Assembly: GCF_041902385.1 (NCBI RefSeq)
Contig: NZ_CP169244.1
Coordinates: forward strand, 2,914,001-2,978,000
DNA: 64,000 nt
Reading direction: 5' to 3'
From: Arcticibacter sp041902385
Lineage (GTDB): Bacteria; Bacteroidota; Bacteroidia; Sphingobacteriales; Sphingobacteriaceae
The position numbers and the translations under genes are program-made. The notes below the pieces were generated by a model. It had not been told where the DNA came from. It ran no database searches and worked only from the letters and a program-made list of their open reading frames with translations. Position 1 is the stretch's first letter, and the number at the start of each line of letters is the position of its first letter. Of this stretch, positions 9,731 through 18,592 are shown piece by piece.

Positions 9731-10105
9731 TTAGAGTTCTTCCTCGCGCTCAAGCATCAGAATTGCGCTCTGTGGGACTATAAAGTACTTCTCTTTCTGA
9801 TAAAGTACTTCCGTTGAAGCGTTTTGAAGAAATATCGCAAGATCTCCTTCCTTAGCTTGCAGGGGAATATATTTAACCTGTTCGTCCCTTCCTTTCCACA
9901 CATCGTCTTCATCGGCTATCAGGGGAATGGGATATCCAGGCCCCGCTTTAATGACGTAGCCTTGCCTGACCTTCTCTTTTTCTTCTACGCCTGGAGGCAA
10001 GAAAAGCCCTGTTGCTGTTTTCTCTTCAGGCTTCAAAGGCTTGATGAGAAGTCTGTCGCCTACTACAATCAGTTTTTTTAACTTGTTATCCGGTGTGATC
10101 TGCAT
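9731..10105 (-). CDS. GroES-family co-chaperone-like protein
   Basis: 124 residues with a Cpn10-like fold signature: VVGDRLLIKPLKPEEKTATGLFLPP near residues 15-38 corresponds to the GroES start (DRVLVKP.....T.GG..LP), followed by GYVIKAGPG. It is longer than classical GroES (about 95) and has an insert around residues 60-80, so it is probably a GroES-related protein rather than the GroEL partner; no groEL is adjacent. It lies 31 bp downstream of the repaired end of the MBL hydrolase on the same strand, suggesting one transcript. Confidence 0.78.
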   Translation of the reverse strand: MQITPDNKLKKLIVVGDRLLIKPLKPEEKTATGLFLPPGVEEKEKVRQGYVIKAGPGYPIPLIADEDDVWKGRDEQVKYIPLQAKEGDLAIFLQNASTEVLYQKEKYFIVPQSAILMLEREEEL

Positions 10106-10136
10106 ATTAATCGAACCTGGTACTTCTATATTTCGC

Positions 10137-10975
10137 TTACGCTATATCTGAAAGTGAAAACGTTGTATCAATTCGTATGCCCTTGTCTGTTCTTTTCAGT
10201 GTTGCGCATTCATGTGAAGGATCGTGCTCAAAAAAAGAATGAACTTATTTTCCTCTGCCTCATTGAGAAAGTCCCGTTTTTCTGTCATCGATAAGAGCGG
10301 GAGGGTATCGTAACTTGCGACGTAGGGAATGGGAACATGACTGATGGTTGGCAGTAAATCTGCCACAAAGACAACAGTGTGGCCTTTGTACCGCAGTTCT
10401 GGCAGCATCATCGCCTCTGTATGGCCGCTGCTATACCTGAGGGTGAACAAATTGCCAAAAGTGGAGGTGGGGGCGTCAATGAACCTTAGCCGGTCGCTTT
10501 CTGCGAGAGGCATGATGTTCTCTGGCAGGAAGGACGCCTTCTCCCGCTCGTTGGGATGCGTAGCAGTGTGCCAGTGCCGGGAGTTTGTCCAGTATACAGC
10601 GTTCCGGAAAGCCGGTACCAGCTGCTCTTGTTCCTTTATTACTGCCCCTCCTGCATGATCGAGGTGAAGATGGGTTAAGAATACGTCTGTTATGTCATCT
10701 TTATGAAACCCATGGTCTGCTAAGGACTTGTCGAGCGAGCCGTCGCCATGCAGGTGATAATAGCTGAAGAACTTTTCGCTTTGTTTATTTCCAATGCCCG
10801 TGTCGATGAGCACCAGTCTGTTTTCGTGTTCTACCAGCAGACAGCGCATGGCAAGGGTGCACAAATTATTCTCATCTGCCGGGTTCGTTTTATTCCAGAT
10901 TGTCTTTGGAACAACACCAAACATGGCTCCTCCATCGAGCTTGAAGAGACCAGTGTCTATAGAATACAAGTTCAT
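10137..10975 (-). CDS. MBL-fold metallo-hydrolase; frame broken near its C-terminus at an A7 run
   Basis: Metallo-beta-lactamase fold with the zinc motif HLHLDH near residue 101, an upstream LIDTGIG strand, a GHT metal histidine, and the VFVADLLPT aspartate strand. As written the frame stops at 10196 after a nonsense tail. Adding one base to the A7 run (10230-10236 on the plus strand) restores the expected FFEHDPSHECATLKRTDKG ending and a stop at 10137, giving 279 residues. The late Asp/His of DPSH fits the family's metal ligands. It probably hydrolyses a small ester, lactone or thioester in the cytoplasm; substrate unknown. Likely co-transcribed with the GroES-like gene. Confidence 0.85.
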
Positions 10976-11042
10976 CCCTGCAAGTATAATGAAAGTTTAA
11001 AGGGGGCAAAGCCCTGCGATAGCAAAGACAGCAAGTCAGCGA

Positions 11043-12299
11043 CTAGAATTTATACCGCAGAGACAGCCCCGTCCGGTGAATTGTGGTTTTTGTGCTCATG
11101 TAACCAGAAAAGCCGTTTGAAATTCCGAATGTGGCTCCAATGTCGACTTTGCCGACCTCTCCGCCTATAGTTAACTGCCCGCCTTGTTCGTGTTTCCGTA
11201 TGTGCTGAAAATAAGAAAAAGTACTTTGCTGCCCGCCTGTGTCCTGCCGGTATCGTCTGACCAATCTGTCGTTTGCCAGGAGAAAGGCGTTGCTGAATTT
11301 CAAATCTGCGAATGGTTTTATCACGCGGCCGCCGAGGTACTTCCGTACTCCGATATTGAATATTCCGTAATGAAAATGGGTTTCAATCTCATCCCGAAAA
11401 GAAAAGACATGTCTGGGCTCATTGTCTCCTTTGAATCTATAGTTCTTGTATCCCAGATCAATAAATAAAGATGTTCGCTTGTCAGACCTGGGAATGAAGA
11501 ACTCGGTGGTAAGGCCGGCTGATAGTCCAATACTTCCCTTGAAACGAGCCAGAAGATCAAAGGAATCGGTGCTGACGGAAAGCTTGTTATATGATGGTTC
11601 AACGAATACGGAGAAAACCGGTGCAAGCTTATAATCCTTTCTCCGGAAGTCTTGCGGAGATTCTCCATTTATGCATCTGTTGTATTCGCTAATCACATTT
11701 ACGAGCTCCTTCTCCAGATACCTCAGTTTTTTAATATTAAGGGCGGATATAACAGGACAATCGTCGAGCAGGAACATTAGTTGCTCCCTGAAGTATGAGT
11801 TTTCTGCAATGGCCGAGCCGATCTTATATTGCTTGTGCAATAGCTCTTCGGGCTGGTGGCCGTCCTTTATCGTGAAATAGTGGTTTCGGCTGGAGCTGAT
11901 CTTCGCGTTGAACAGAGAAACCTTGCCCGAAACTAGTTTTTGGAGGAACAGAGAGAGTTCTTTTGGCTCCGGTTTTATGGTCTGCGACATATTTTCAAGA
12001 GTTTGATCCGATGTGTCAATCCTGACGGCATAGAGCTGATAGTTCTCCTTTATTTCCTCCGTTGTGATGGTGAATGCATTGATCTGTTCAGCCGTTAATG
12101 TTGTTGCCGGGGTTGTTGTCGAATCTTTAAACTCTATCTTTCTCGGATTGATATTCCAGTTTTCGTATTTTATAAAACCTTTCCGAACTGTGCCGTTTTT
12201 GAAAGTCACCTCTCCTGTTAAGAATTTTTTCTGGCCATAAGACTGATATGCAATCAAGTAAAGGAAGGAGCTAAGGATTAGGGTAAGGGTTTGTTTCAT
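11043..12299 (-). CDS. Probable outer-membrane beta-barrel protein
   Basis: 418 residues with a signal peptide ending near QSYGQ. The N-terminal part (about 23-150) is a globular region beginning FLTGEVTFKNGTVRKGFIKY. The C-terminal half alternates aromatic and polar residues with glycine turns and ends in LSLRYKF, with the terminal Phe typical of BAM-assembled barrels. Many Bacteroidota encode such porin-like proteins of unknown function. Its gene lies just downstream of the lpdA terminator and should have its own promoter; none was identified with confidence. Confidence 0.6.
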   Translation of the reverse strand: MKQTLTLILSSFLYLIAYQSYGQKKFLTGEVTFKNGTVRKGFIKYENWNINPRKIEFKDSTTTPATTLTAEQINAFTITTEEIKENYQLYAVRIDTSDQTLENMSQTIKPEPKELSLFLQKLVSGKVSLFNAKISSSRNHYFTIKDGHQPEELLHKQYKIGSAIAENSYFREQLMFLLDDCPVISALNIKKLRYLEKELVNVISEYNRCINGESPQDFRRKDYKLAPVFSVFVEPSYNKLSVSTDSFDLLARFKGSIGLSAGLTTEFFIPRSDKRTSLFIDLGYKNYRFKGDNEPRHVFSFRDEIETHFHYGIFNIGVRKYLGGRVIKPFADLKFSNAFLLANDRLVRRYRQDTGGQQSTFSYFQHIRKHEQGGQLTIGGEVGKVDIGATFGISNGFSGYMSTKTTIHRTGLSLRYKF

Positions 12300-12317
12300 G
12301 GTGACTGGTCAGGTTAG

Positions 12318-12351
12318 AATACAAAAAGGGCATTCCTGCCCTTTTTGTATT
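12318..12351. terminator. Terminator downstream of lpdA
   Basis: Perfect 15-bp arms (AATACAAAAAGGGCA and its complement) with the loop TTCC, A-rich on one side and T-rich on the other. It lies 16 bp past the lpdA stop and can act on minus-strand transcripts. Confidence 0.88.
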
Positions 12352-12366
12352 GTGTTCTAATATCTA

Positions 12367-13755
12367 TTAAAGGTGGATAACCTCGCCGTATGCATCCGCC
12401 GCAGCTTCCATTACAGCCTCGCTCATAGTTGGGTGAGGGTGAACGGACTTGATGATCTCCATGCCTGTTGTTTCCAGTTTACGTGCAACAACAACTTCAG
12501 CGATCATTTCGGTTACTCCGGCGCCGATCATATGTGCTCCCAGGAACTCACCATATTTTGCGTCAAAAATTACTTTCACAAATCCGTCTTTAGTACCGGC
12601 AGCACTTGCTTTACCAGAGGCAGAGAACGGGAACTTTCCCACTTTGATCTCGTAACCAGCTTCTTTTGCAGCCTTTTCAGTGTAACCAACAGAGGCAATT
12701 TCGGGGGTACAATAAGTACAGCCGGGGATGTTGTTATAATTCAAAGGCTCAGGATGATGCCCTGCAATCTTTTCAACGCAAATGATCCCTTCTGCTGATG
12801 CCACGTGAGCCAGTGCCTGACCCTTTACAATATCTCCGATAGCATATACACCCTCTACGTTTGTCTTGTAGAAGTCGTCTACCACTACGCGGCCGCGGTC
12901 GGTCTTTACGTCAACTTCTTCCAGTCCGATATTTTCAATATTTGGAGTGATTCCGACGGCTGAAAGAACAATGTCAGCTTCGAGGGTCTCTGTTCCTTTA
13001 GCTGTTTTTACCTGCGCCTTGCAGCCGGTGCCTGAAGTGTCAACAGACTCAACAGTAGAATTGGTAAGAATTTCGATGCCGATCTTCTTTAAACTACGCT
13101 CGAGTTGCTTTGAAATTTCTTCGTCTTCAACAGGAACAATGCGGTCCATGAATTCAACGACAGTGACTTTGGTACCCATTGCCTTGTAAAAGTAAGCAAA
13201 CTCGATTCCGATTGCTCCGGATCCAACCACGATCATGCTCTTAGGTTGTTCGGCGAGGCTCATTGCCTGACGATAACCAATGATCTTTTTGCCGTCTTGT
13301 TTTAGGTTGGGAAGTTCACGTGAACGGGCGCCTGTAGCAAGAATAGTGTGCTTTGCTGTATACTCTTTCACAGAGCCATCAGAGCCTTTCACCTCTACCT
13401 TGCCGCCTTTTTTGATTTTGGCGACTCCCATGATCACATCGATCTTGTTCTTTTTCATCAGGAACTGGATACCCTTACTCATGCCATCAGCCACACCGCG
13501 GCTGCGTTTAACAACTGCGTTGAAGTCGGGCTCACCGCCCTGCACGTTAATGCCGTAGTCGGAAGCATGTTTAATATATTCAAAAACCTGCGCACTTTTC
13601 AATAGTGCTTTTGTTGGAATACATCCCCAGTTCAGGCAGATTCCGCCGAGAGATTCGCGTTCGACAATGGCCGTCTTCAAGCCCAACTGCGAAGCGCGAA
13701 TTGCAGCTACATAGCCGCCGGGACCGCTTCCGATAACTATCAAGTCGTAATTCAT
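12367..13755 (-). CDS. lpdA: Dihydrolipoyl dehydrogenase (E3)
   Basis: 462 residues. The N-terminal FAD-binding GSGPGGYVAAIRAS is followed by the redox disulfide GGICLNWGCIP, a second Rossmann NAD site VVGSGAIGIEF, the FAD segment YAIGD, and the C-terminal dimerisation domain with the catalytic His-Glu pair (HPHPTMSE). It reoxidises the lipoyl groups of the 2-oxoacid dehydrogenase complexes and the glycine cleavage system, reducing NAD+. No E1 or E2 genes are adjacent, so it may serve several complexes. A monocistronic layout is suggested by a -7 box upstream and a strong terminator downstream. Confidence 0.97.
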   Translation of the reverse strand: MNYDLIVIGSGPGGYVAAIRASQLGLKTAIVERESLGGICLNWGCIPTKALLKSAQVFEYIKHASDYGINVQGGEPDFNAVVKRSRGVADGMSKGIQFLMKKNKIDVIMGVAKIKKGGKVEVKGSDGSVKEYTAKHTILATGARSRELPNLKQDGKKIIGYRQAMSLAEQPKSMIVVGSGAIGIEFAYFYKAMGTKVTVVEFMDRIVPVEDEEISKQLERSLKKIGIEILTNSTVESVDTSGTGCKAQVKTAKGTETLEADIVLSAVGITPNIENIGLEEVDVKTDRGRVVVDDFYKTNVEGVYAIGDIVKGQALAHVASAEGIICVEKIAGHHPEPLNYNNIPGCTYCTPEIASVGYTEKAAKEAGYEIKVGKFPFSASGKASAAGTKDGFVKVIFDAKYGEFLGAHMIGAGVTEMIAEVVVARKLETTGMEIIKSVHPHPTMSEAVMEAAADAYGEVIHL

Positions 13756-13786
13756 AAGAATTCTATTTATTTATTTTTGAACGGGC

Positions 13787-13794
13787 CAAACTTA
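13787..13794 (-). promoter_or_regulatory. -7 box upstream of lpdA
   Basis: TAAGTTTG on the minus strand, an exact TAnnTTTG match, 32 bp upstream of the lpdA ATG. No convincing -33 element at the usual spacing. Confidence 0.5.
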
Positions 13795-14073
13795 CACAAA
13801 ATTTTGCATTCGGATTTTCACGCAAAAAACATAAAACGCGCCGGACGATTCTTTCTCCGCCGCTGCCGGTAAGGTATGAGGAGATCGTGTGGTTATAATT
13901 TATTAACAGCGCAGAGGAAAGTTTTCCACAAAAACCGCAGGCCGGAAGCGAGGAATAAGGGAATTAGCAAAAAAAACGCTTAAAATTTCAAAAATGTCAA
14001 AGAAGAGGAAGGGTGAAACCGGGAATTAACATTAATTTAATATTAGAACCTGTAATATTTTGAAAAACGTAGC
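13795..14073. other. Divergent intergenic region between lpdA and the TonB receptor
   Basis: About 280 bp containing the upstream regions of both divergent genes. It shows A-rich stretches and no recognisable gene, riboswitch or repeat. Confidence 0.4.
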
Positions 14074-14081
14074 TATCTTTG
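14074..14081 (+). promoter_or_regulatory. -7 box upstream of the TonB receptor
   Basis: TATCTTTG, an exact TAnnTTTG match, 53 bp upstream of the ATG at 14134. A TTTTG lies only 11 bp upstream, too close for a standard -33 element. Confidence 0.5.
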
Positions 14082-14133
14082 CCGCTGAAAATCAAAATAA
14101 AATTTTCATCTTTTATCAAAAAGCAAATTTTTT

Positions 14134-17100
14134 ATGAGGAAGTTTTTACTTTTTACACTTCTTGCCTTACTGGGAGTGGCGACTCTGCATGCCCAGGTGA
14201 CAACAAGTAGTATTACGGGATTGGTGCGAGATGCAAAGGGTGATCCGATGATCGGCGCGACCGTCAGAGCTACGCATCAGCCGACTGGAACGAGATACGG
14301 CGTTTCTACGAATGCTGATGGCCGTTTTACTCTTCCGAACGTTCGCATCGGTGGGCCTTACGTGATTGAAGTGAGCTATATCGGCCTTCAGTCTCAAAAA
14401 TTTACGAATATTTCGCTGCGTCTCGGTGAACCTTACATTCTGAATGTGACCTTATCAAACTCCGGGACCGCATTGTCTGAGGTAGTTGTAACGGGTAAAA
14501 AAGGAATCAACGTGGCGCGCACAGGTGCAAGTACCAATATCAGCAGAGAGCAGATTGCCACTTTGCCGACTATTACCAGAAGCATCACAGACTATACTCG
14601 TCTGACCCCACAGTCAAACGGCAACAACTTTGCAGGGCGTGACAACCGGTATAATAACGTGTTGGTAGACGGTGCGAATCTGAATAATACGTTCGGGCTA
14701 AGTACTGATCCATTGCCTGGAGGTGGTGCTCAGCCTATTTCTATAGAAGCTTACGATGAAATCTCTGTTAATCTTTCTCCCTTTGATGTGAAGCAATCTG
14801 GATTCACTGGTGCTGGGATTAATGCGGTAACCAGAAGCGGTACAAATACATTTCATGGCTCGGCTTATGGTTTTTATCGTGACCAGTCCTTCAACGGAAC
14901 CCATGCCAGGGAAAGAGATCTAAGCGCATCAAACGTTAAATCTAAAAATCAGGTGTACGGCGCTACTTTAGGTGGTCCGATCATTAAAGACAAGTTGTTC
15001 TTCTTCGCAAACTTTGAGTATGAAAAGGCAGCTAACCCCGGTATTACATACTCTCCAACTGGTGGTTCCGGGATAGGAAACATTTCTTCGACAACGGCCA
15101 GCGATCTGGAACTCGTTAAGGCACATTTAGCTAAATATAACTACGACACTGGGACCTACGATAACTTCCCTAGCTTTAATCCTGAGAATACCAAGTTCCT
15201 TTTGAAGCTCGACTGGAACATCAACGACGTTCACAAGCTGACTGTAAAGTATAGCGATCTTTCAGCTACCAGTGACGTTGCTTTGAACGGAAGCAGTATT
15301 CCTAACGGAGGTGGCTTTAGAGTTACAGGGAATACCTCTTCACTCAGCCGCCTGCCTAATAACCGCTTTAGCAACAACTCAATGGCTTTCAGTAACTCCA
15401 ACTATGGGTTCAAGAATCCTGTGAAGACTGCCACTGCTGAGCTGAATAGTAATTTCGGCGGAAAAATGTCGAACCAGTTATTGCTGGCACTAACCAAGTC
15501 GAAGAGCACCAGAACCTTTGATGGTCCTGTATTCCCGACCATTGACATCTTCAACGGATCCGGAGCAAATTTCATCAGCGCCGGGATGGATCCCTATACC
15601 TATAACAACGATGTGGTAACCGATAGCTATAATATAGTTGATAACTATACTTATTATGCAGGAAAGCACACCATTACTGTTGGTGGAAGCTACGAGTACC
15701 AGAAAGTGGGAAATATGTTTATGGCCGGGTCCAACAGCTATTATGCTTACAGCAGTTTAAGCGACTTCCTTGAAGACCGTGCTCCTGCTTATTACGCTTA
15801 TACTTATTCGCTGGTGCCCGGCAAAAGCGCAGTGTACTCAGCGGAACTTAAGATTGGACAACTGGGCTTTTATGCACAGGACGAATTTAACCCGAATCCG
15901 AACTTTAAGCTGACCTACGGCATTAGAGCGGACAGGCCAATCTATCATGAAAATCCACTTGAGAATCCGCAGATAACAGCGCTTCAACTGCCAAATAAAG
16001 AAGGCGTCCTTACTTCATACAACACAGGCGCGTGGCCGAAAGCCCGCTGGTTATTTTCGCCCCGTGCAGGTTTTAGATGGAGCCTGCTGGAAGACAATTC
16101 TCTGATCGTGCGCGGAGGACTAGGTATCTTCACTGGGCGGATTCCTTTCGTATATCTGACGAACATGCCGACCAACAGTGGAATGTATCAGAATGGAGGA
16201 GCTATCACCAATCCTGCTGTGCTCGCGAACATTAAGTTTAGCTCCGATCCGGCAGCTTACGCCAGTCTTTTCCCGCAAACCGCGGGGTCAACGGTTCCGA
16301 AGAACTTTGTCGCAATTGACAATAACTTTAAGTTCCCTCAGGTGTTCCGTACCAATCTGGCAGTCGAAAAGGGACTTGGAAATGGATTCAATGTCTCTCT
16401 TGAGGCTTTGATCACCAAAGACATCAACGCAGTGAGGATGCGTAATGCCAACCTGAAGGCTCCTACCGGCACCATCACTGAAGGAGAATTTAACCGCCCT
16501 CGCTACGTTTCTACTGCGAATACAGACCGATATATCTATCCCGATATAACCAGTGCGATCGTTCTTGAGAATACCAATAAGGGTTACTCTACCGCTTATA
16601 CCGCACAGATTAGCAAGACTGGTGCATCAGGTCTCTCCGGTTCACTGGCATATACTTATACGAAGGCAAAGGAAGTGACCGCTAACCCCGGCAATCAGGC
16701 ATCTTCTATCTGGAATACAAATCCAAACGTAGGTACCTCAAATGACATCGAGATGGGATATTCTGCTTATGCAACGCCCCACCGTGTGGTTGGAACGATT
16801 TCGTACAAGGTGAAGTACGCCAAGAACTTTGCTTCTTCTCTGTCCCTGTTCTACCAGGGTTCGAAAAATGACAATCCGTACAGCTATATAGTAAACGGTG
16901 ACCTTAACGGCGACGGTAATAATAGCACCGATTTGTTGTATGTGCCTAAGAATATGAACGAGATCATATTCCAACAGCTTGACATTCAGGATAACAATAA
17001 GAACGTACTGTATAGCTATACTCCAGCTCAGCAGGCCGTGGCATTCGAGCAGTTCATCAATAATACACCTTATTTGAAGAGTCGGCGGGGCCAATACGCT

Positions 17101-17430
17101 GAAAGGAATGCAGCCTTCAGACCGTGGTATAATAGGGTAGATATGCGCTTTCTGCAGGACTTTGTTCTTGAGAGAGGGGGTGTAAAGCACAACCTTCAAT
17201 TTAGCGTAGACGTTCTAAACGTACCTAATCTGCTCAACAAAAATTGGGGAGTGCTTCAGAGCTACACTATTAATAATCCTTTGGTATATAAAGGAATTGA
17301 TGCGACTACTAACAAGCCGATATACACAATGCAAGTGTTAAGCAATAAGCTAGTTACTGAGCCTTATCAATATAATTACAGTTTAAGCTCGACCTGGAGC
17401 ATGCAGCTAGGTGTGAAATACATCTTCTAA
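14134..17430 (+). CDS. TonB-dependent outer-membrane receptor with carboxypeptidase-regulatory-like domain
   Basis: 1098 residues: signal peptide (1-20), an Ig-fold carboxypeptidase-regulatory-like domain (about 23-110, SSITGLVRDAKGDPMIGATV), a plug domain with DGANLNN (about 115-230), then a 22-strand-type barrel ending LGVKYIF. There is no SusC signature loop and no SusD gene beside it, so it belongs to the OmpA-related/Oar-like class rather than a polysaccharide-utilisation pair. Oar-like receptors are thought to move large or proteinaceous substrates, energised by TonB; the substrate here is unknown. The lipoprotein gene 14 bp downstream is probably its partner. Confidence 0.88.
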   Translation: MRKFLLFTLLALLGVATLHAQVTTSSITGLVRDAKGDPMIGATVRATHQPTGTRYGVSTNADGRFTLPNVRIGGPYVIEVSYIGLQSQKFTNISLRLGEPYILNVTLSNSGTALSEVVVTGKKGINVARTGASTNISREQIATLPTITRSITDYTRLTPQSNGNNFAGRDNRYNNVLVDGANLNNTFGLSTDPLPGGGAQPISIEAYDEISVNLSPFDVKQSGFTGAGINAVTRSGTNTFHGSAYGFYRDQSFNGTHARERDLSASNVKSKNQVYGATLGGPIIKDKLFFFANFEYEKAANPGITYSPTGGSGIGNISSTTASDLELVKAHLAKYNYDTGTYDNFPSFNPENTKFLLKLDWNINDVHKLTVKYSDLSATSDVALNGSSIPNGGGFRVTGNTSSLSRLPNNRFSNNSMAFSNSNYGFKNPVKTATAELNSNFGGKMSNQLLLALTKSKSTRTFDGPVFPTIDIFNGSGANFISAGMDPYTYNNDVVTDSYNIVDNYTYYAGKHTITVGGSYEYQKVGNMFMAGSNSYYAYSSLSDFLEDRAPAYYAYTYSLVPGKSAVYSAELKIGQLGFYAQDEFNPNPNFKLTYGIRADRPIYHENPLENPQITALQLPNKEGVLTSYNTGAWPKARWLFSPRAGFRWSLLEDNSLIVRGGLGIFTGRIPFVYLTNMPTNSGMYQNGGAITNPAVLANIKFSSDPAAYASLFPQTAGSTVPKNFVAIDNNFKFPQVFRTNLAVEKGLGNGFNVSLEALITKDINAVRMRNANLKAPTGTITEGEFNRPRYVSTANTDRYIYPDITSAIVLENTNKGYSTAYTAQISKTGASGLSGSLAYTYTKAKEVTANPGNQASSIWNTNPNVGTSNDIEMGYSAYATPHRVVGTISYKVKYAKNFASSLSLFYQGSKNDNPYSYIVNGDLNGDGNNSTDLLYVPKNMNEIIFQQLDIQDNNKNVLYSYTPAQQAVAFEQFINNTPYLKSRRGQYAERNAAFRPWYNRVDMRFLQDFVLERGGVKHNLQFSVDVLNVPNLLNKNWGVLQSYTINNPLVYKGIDATTNKPIYTMQVLSNKLVTEPYQYNYSLSSTWSMQLGVKYIF

Positions 17431-17443
17431 TTATTTTAATCAA

Positions 17444-17935
17444 ATGAAAAAGAACATTATATTAACAATAGCACTGGGAGTGTCAACTTTCTTTGCGGCC
17501 TGCACAAAAGATGCAAACGTAGACGAGATAGAGAAAAAGCTGCCCGTGATGAGTCTCTCGAGTTTTGGTATCTCACCTGATTTGACTGGGCCTTTTGCCA
17601 ATTCGAACACTATTTCGTTTGTGTTCGGAGCAACTGCAAGTAACACTGAGGTAGGCGCTTTTGATTACGCCATATACGATGCAGCAGTGAGGGTAGACAG
17701 TGTGCATTACGAAAAATGGTCTGGGAAGGGCGTCACAGGTATTAGCGTGTCGTCCGTTCCTTCTACATACCCAAATACAAAGGTGTATCAGGGAACAATA
17801 ACCTATAAGCTGGATGCGACAAAATACCTATCCGGCAAGAAGTATACGGTGAAGGCTTATATGCGTCCTGCAGGTAATACTGCTGGTTATACGCCCTATC
17901 AAATTACTGTCAGTAATCTCATCACTATTAAGTAA
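17444..17935 (+). CDS. Hypothetical lipoprotein, partner of the TonB receptor
   Basis: 163 residues with a lipobox ending at Cys20 (STFFAAC). The mature part is rich in beta-forming residues and has no catalytic motif. It starts 14 bp after the receptor stop and ends before a terminator, so the two form an operon. A surface- or periplasm-facing lipoprotein acting with the receptor is inferred from this arrangement. It is not SusD-like in size (SusD is about 500 residues). Confidence 0.7.
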   Translation: MKKNIILTIALGVSTFFAACTKDANVDEIEKKLPVMSLSSFGISPDLTGPFANSNTISFVFGATASNTEVGAFDYAIYDAAVRVDSVHYEKWSGKGVTGISVSSVPSTYPNTKVYQGTITYKLDATKYLSGKKYTVKAYMRPAGNTAGYTPYQITVSNLITIK

Positions 17936-17960
17936 TCTTACACCAAAGCAAAATCTAAAT

Positions 17961-17992
17961 GCCTCCTCAATATCTCTTTGAGGAGGCTTTTT
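17961..17992 (+). terminator. Terminator after the TonB receptor operon
   Basis: GCCTCCTCAA ... TTGAGGAGGC, 10-bp perfect arms with a 7-nt loop, followed by five T residues, 25 bp past the lipoprotein stop. Confidence 0.92.
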
Positions 17993-18076
17993 AGTGGTGT
18001 AAGTTTTGCGAAATCAAACTTCGTGGCCAAATTGACCGTTTTTCCGTGCATACGTTTGCTCTTCTAGTAAGGTCGT

Positions 18077-18143
18077 AAAACTGATATGATAAAAAGGGAG
18101 GAGATCCATAGTTGGTCTCCTCCCTTTTTATCATATCAGTTTT
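18077..18143. terminator. Perfect 28-bp-arm hairpin
   Basis: Arms at 18077-18104 and 18116-18143 are perfectly complementary over 28 bp, with an 11-nt loop. The ends are AAAA/TTTT. It sits 19 bp past the stop of the small minus-strand gene and can terminate it. The arms are longer than any other hairpin in the window. A TACGTTTG (-7-like) box at 18051-18058 on the plus strand would place a start just before the hairpin, so a short RNA is an alternative reading. Confidence 0.8.
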
Positions 18144-18161
18144 AAATAGGTATATGTTGGA

Positions 18162-18317
18162 TCAGGCAACCAGTAGGTCTTTATCCTGGCTTTTACCTGG
18201 TGTGTTGCGGAGAAATTTTCCTTTGTCCTGACGGAACTTCTTTAAATCATTCTGTAAGATCGCTTTTAATTCTTTATCAAATTGTCCTAGCAAGTTTTGG
18301 TTGATCGTCGTATTCAT
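18162..18317 (-). CDS. Small lysine/aspartate-rich protein of unknown function
   Basis: 51 residues starting MNTTINQNLLGQFDKEL, mostly amphipathic helix then a charged tail ending KDLLVA. An open frame extends 44 codons further upstream, but that extension is cysteine/tryptophan-rich and unlike a protein start, so the inner ATG is preferred. Support is the compact frame followed directly by a strong hairpin terminator, plus an upstream segment with promoter-like spacing (GG-N10-GC, resembling a sigma-54 site). No homologue is recognised; it could also be non-coding. Confidence 0.45.
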   Translation of the reverse strand: MNTTINQNLLGQFDKELKAILQNDLKKFRQDKGKFLRNTPGKSQDKDLLVA

Positions 18318-18592
18318 AGTTCTTACATTTATACTGTTACCGTTGCCAATTTGATGCCAGAGCCCTAAAAGCGATAAAATAGCCGTTTTTTCTAAGCCCC
18401 AAAGCCAAACTGTAGTCCCCATAGTACACTGCGGTGAGTGTGATCTCACACATGTGGCGATGTTCTACAACCTGTGGCGTTTCTTGCCGTTTAGTGGTAA
18501 GGGGTTAAATATTAGGGAATTGAACGTACAGGTGCGGGGCTTTTTTAATATATCCGGGCCATGGGTAAGAATATATTTTCTAAGTTTGAGTA
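18318..18592. other. Divergent intergenic region with promoter-like elements
   Basis: On the minus strand, TGGCA followed by GG-to-GC spacing of 10 resembles a sigma-54 -24/-12 element about 40 bp upstream of the small gene's ATG. On the plus strand TAAGTTTG at 18581-18588 ends 4 bp before the ATG at 18593, which would give a leaderless message if used. Both are weak single-motif matches. Confidence 0.3.

Noticed and set aside
14134..17935. SusC/SusD polysaccharide utilisation pair
   Set aside because: The downstream lipoprotein has 163 residues and no SusD features, and no glycoside hydrolases are nearby.
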